Below, piece after piece: positions 63,365 through 64,000 of a stretch of DNA of 64,000 nt. Where the stretch lies: contig NW_005178827.1 in assembly GCF_000350225.1 (NCBI RefSeq), forward strand, positions 52,666 through 116,665. Direction: 5' to 3'. The position numbers and the translations under genes were made by a program. Source of the stretch: Chondrus crispus. Taxonomy: Eukaryota; Rhodophyta; Florideophyceae; Gigartinales; Gigartinaceae. How positions within the stretch are numbered: the stretch's first letter is position 1; every line of letters starts with the position of its first letter. The notes below the pieces were generated by a model, which saw only the letters and a list, made by a program, of their open reading frames with translations, did not search any database and was not told where the DNA came from.

Positions 63365-63796
63365 ATGCCCTCCTTCCTGAAGGTTAACGCGCATCCGATT
63401 TTGGCTGCGAACACGTCGCGCGACGCCCCCTCCAAAAAGGTTCTTCGCGCGAAAGCACATCGCGCCTTCTCCGTCCCACATGCGTGCGAATGGGAGCGCA
63501 GCAGTACCGACGTCTCCCCCGCCACGCTCCGCAGGGCCGTGCGTGACCTGCCCACGGCCCAAGCCAACGCACGACTCGCAACCGCGCAAGCCTTGCGCAT
63601 GCCGCTGTGCGCCATAGTGCCGTGCTGGACTCGCTCCCCGGCTCAAACAAAATCCCCACTGGTCATCACTCAAGCGCGGCACATCCCGCCGCGCCTCCCT
63701 TCGGCAGCAGCACGGACCTTCCACGCCCCATGCGTAACGCGGACGCGGCCTCCCTGCGCTCAGTCATTTTTCGTACCATATATTATTCCTGTTTAA
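63365..63796 (+). CDS. Doubtful ORF, possible exon
   Basis: 143 codons from ATG 63365 (MPSFLKVNAHPILAANTSRD). It is Ala/Arg/Pro-rich with several Cys, and no family is recognised. The GC content is higher than both flanks, which suggests coding or a small GC island, but the minus strand is open in the same region as well. Treat as hypothetical; it could be one exon of a gene continuing beyond the window. Confidence 0.25.
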   Translation: MPSFLKVNAHPILAANTSRDAPSKKVLRAKAHRAFSVPHACEWERSSTDVSPATLRRAVRDLPTAQANARLATAQALRMPLCAIVPCWTRSPAQTKSPLVITQARHIPPRLPSAAARTFHAPCVTRTRPPCAQSFFVPYIIPV

Positions 63797-64000
63797 TAGT
63801 TGTCTGCGAGGTCAATGTATAAGAAAAGCCATTGAAATGACACGATAGTTAGTGACTGTTTTTTGCAATGCAACCATGTTCAAATCAGAGAAATGAGTAA
63901 CGCACAAGTAGTTATACGAAAAACCCAAAAGGAAAGTACACCAGACATGACAAGAGGAGCGGTGCATAGAGATGTACTCTGTGTCAAATAGAGCAATATT
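63797..64000. other. AT-rich window end
   Basis: Nothing recognised in the last 200 bases. Confidence 0.4.

Noticed and set aside
1-64000. tRNA, rRNA or snRNA genes
   Set aside because: I looked for T-loop (GGTTCGAATCC-like) and rRNA-like sequence and found nothing convincing on either strand.
1-64000. Bacterial or large-virus origin of the window
   Set aside because: The spliced gene, mitochondrial presequences, mS26, ArfGAP and chromodomain retroelements indicate a eukaryotic nuclear genome.

Overview
The window looks like nuclear DNA from a compact, intron-poor eukaryote. Host genes are mostly single long reading frames with mitochondrial or organelle targeting peptides. One clear spliceosomal intron is present, with GT...AG ends and a CTAAC branch site. 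Chromodomain-bearing Ty3-type retroelements, a PIF/Harbinger relic and a Tc1 relic sit beside or between the host genes. My best guess is a florideophyte red alga of the Chondrus type. That is inference from gene style, not from a marker gene.

Layout. Bases 1-16.6 kb are a gene-dense host block. It holds the 3' part of a long Ser/Arg-rich protein of unknown function, two tandem BTB/POZ-like paralogues, and an AlkB-type 2-oxoglutarate dioxygenase. It continues with an ArfGAP of the ARFGAP1 kind, mitochondrial ribosomal protein mS26 (two exons), a PH-domain protein kinase with a tail of 11-residue repeats, and a HINT-type HIT hydrolase on the minus strand. From 16.9 to 25.8 kb lies a block enclosed by two 401-bp inverted repeats. 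Every recognisable gene inside is damaged: PIF/Harbinger DNA-binding and transposase genes, a gene I do not recognise, a truncated Rieske iron-sulfur gene and a truncated HemN-type radical-SAM gene beside an assembly gap. From 26.9 to 35.1 kb on the minus strand one 8.2-kb reading frame encodes a ZNFX1-like helicase with two N-terminal CCCH fingers, NFX1-type Cys/His repeats and a C-terminal RING plus RBR-RING2-like module. This is the most interesting protein in the window. A dead Tc1 element (35.6-37.2 kb) has long two-part ends.

From 39.3 to about 61.6 kb is a nest of Ty3/chromovirus fossils: an old minus-strand pol fragment split by a solo LTR, a plus-strand element at 42.0-49.9 kb, and a much better preserved plus-strand element at 53.5-61.6 kb. 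Between the last two is an intact 437-codon minus-strand ORF that I cannot assign. The last 2.4 kb holds little beyond one doubtful ORF.

No tRNA, rRNA, CRISPR array or operon was recognised. The host genes are unrelated in function. The only functional theme I can defend is that the ZNFX1-like protein, of a family tied to antiviral RNA sensing and small-RNA inheritance, lies next to a dense patch of transposons. That proximity may be chance.
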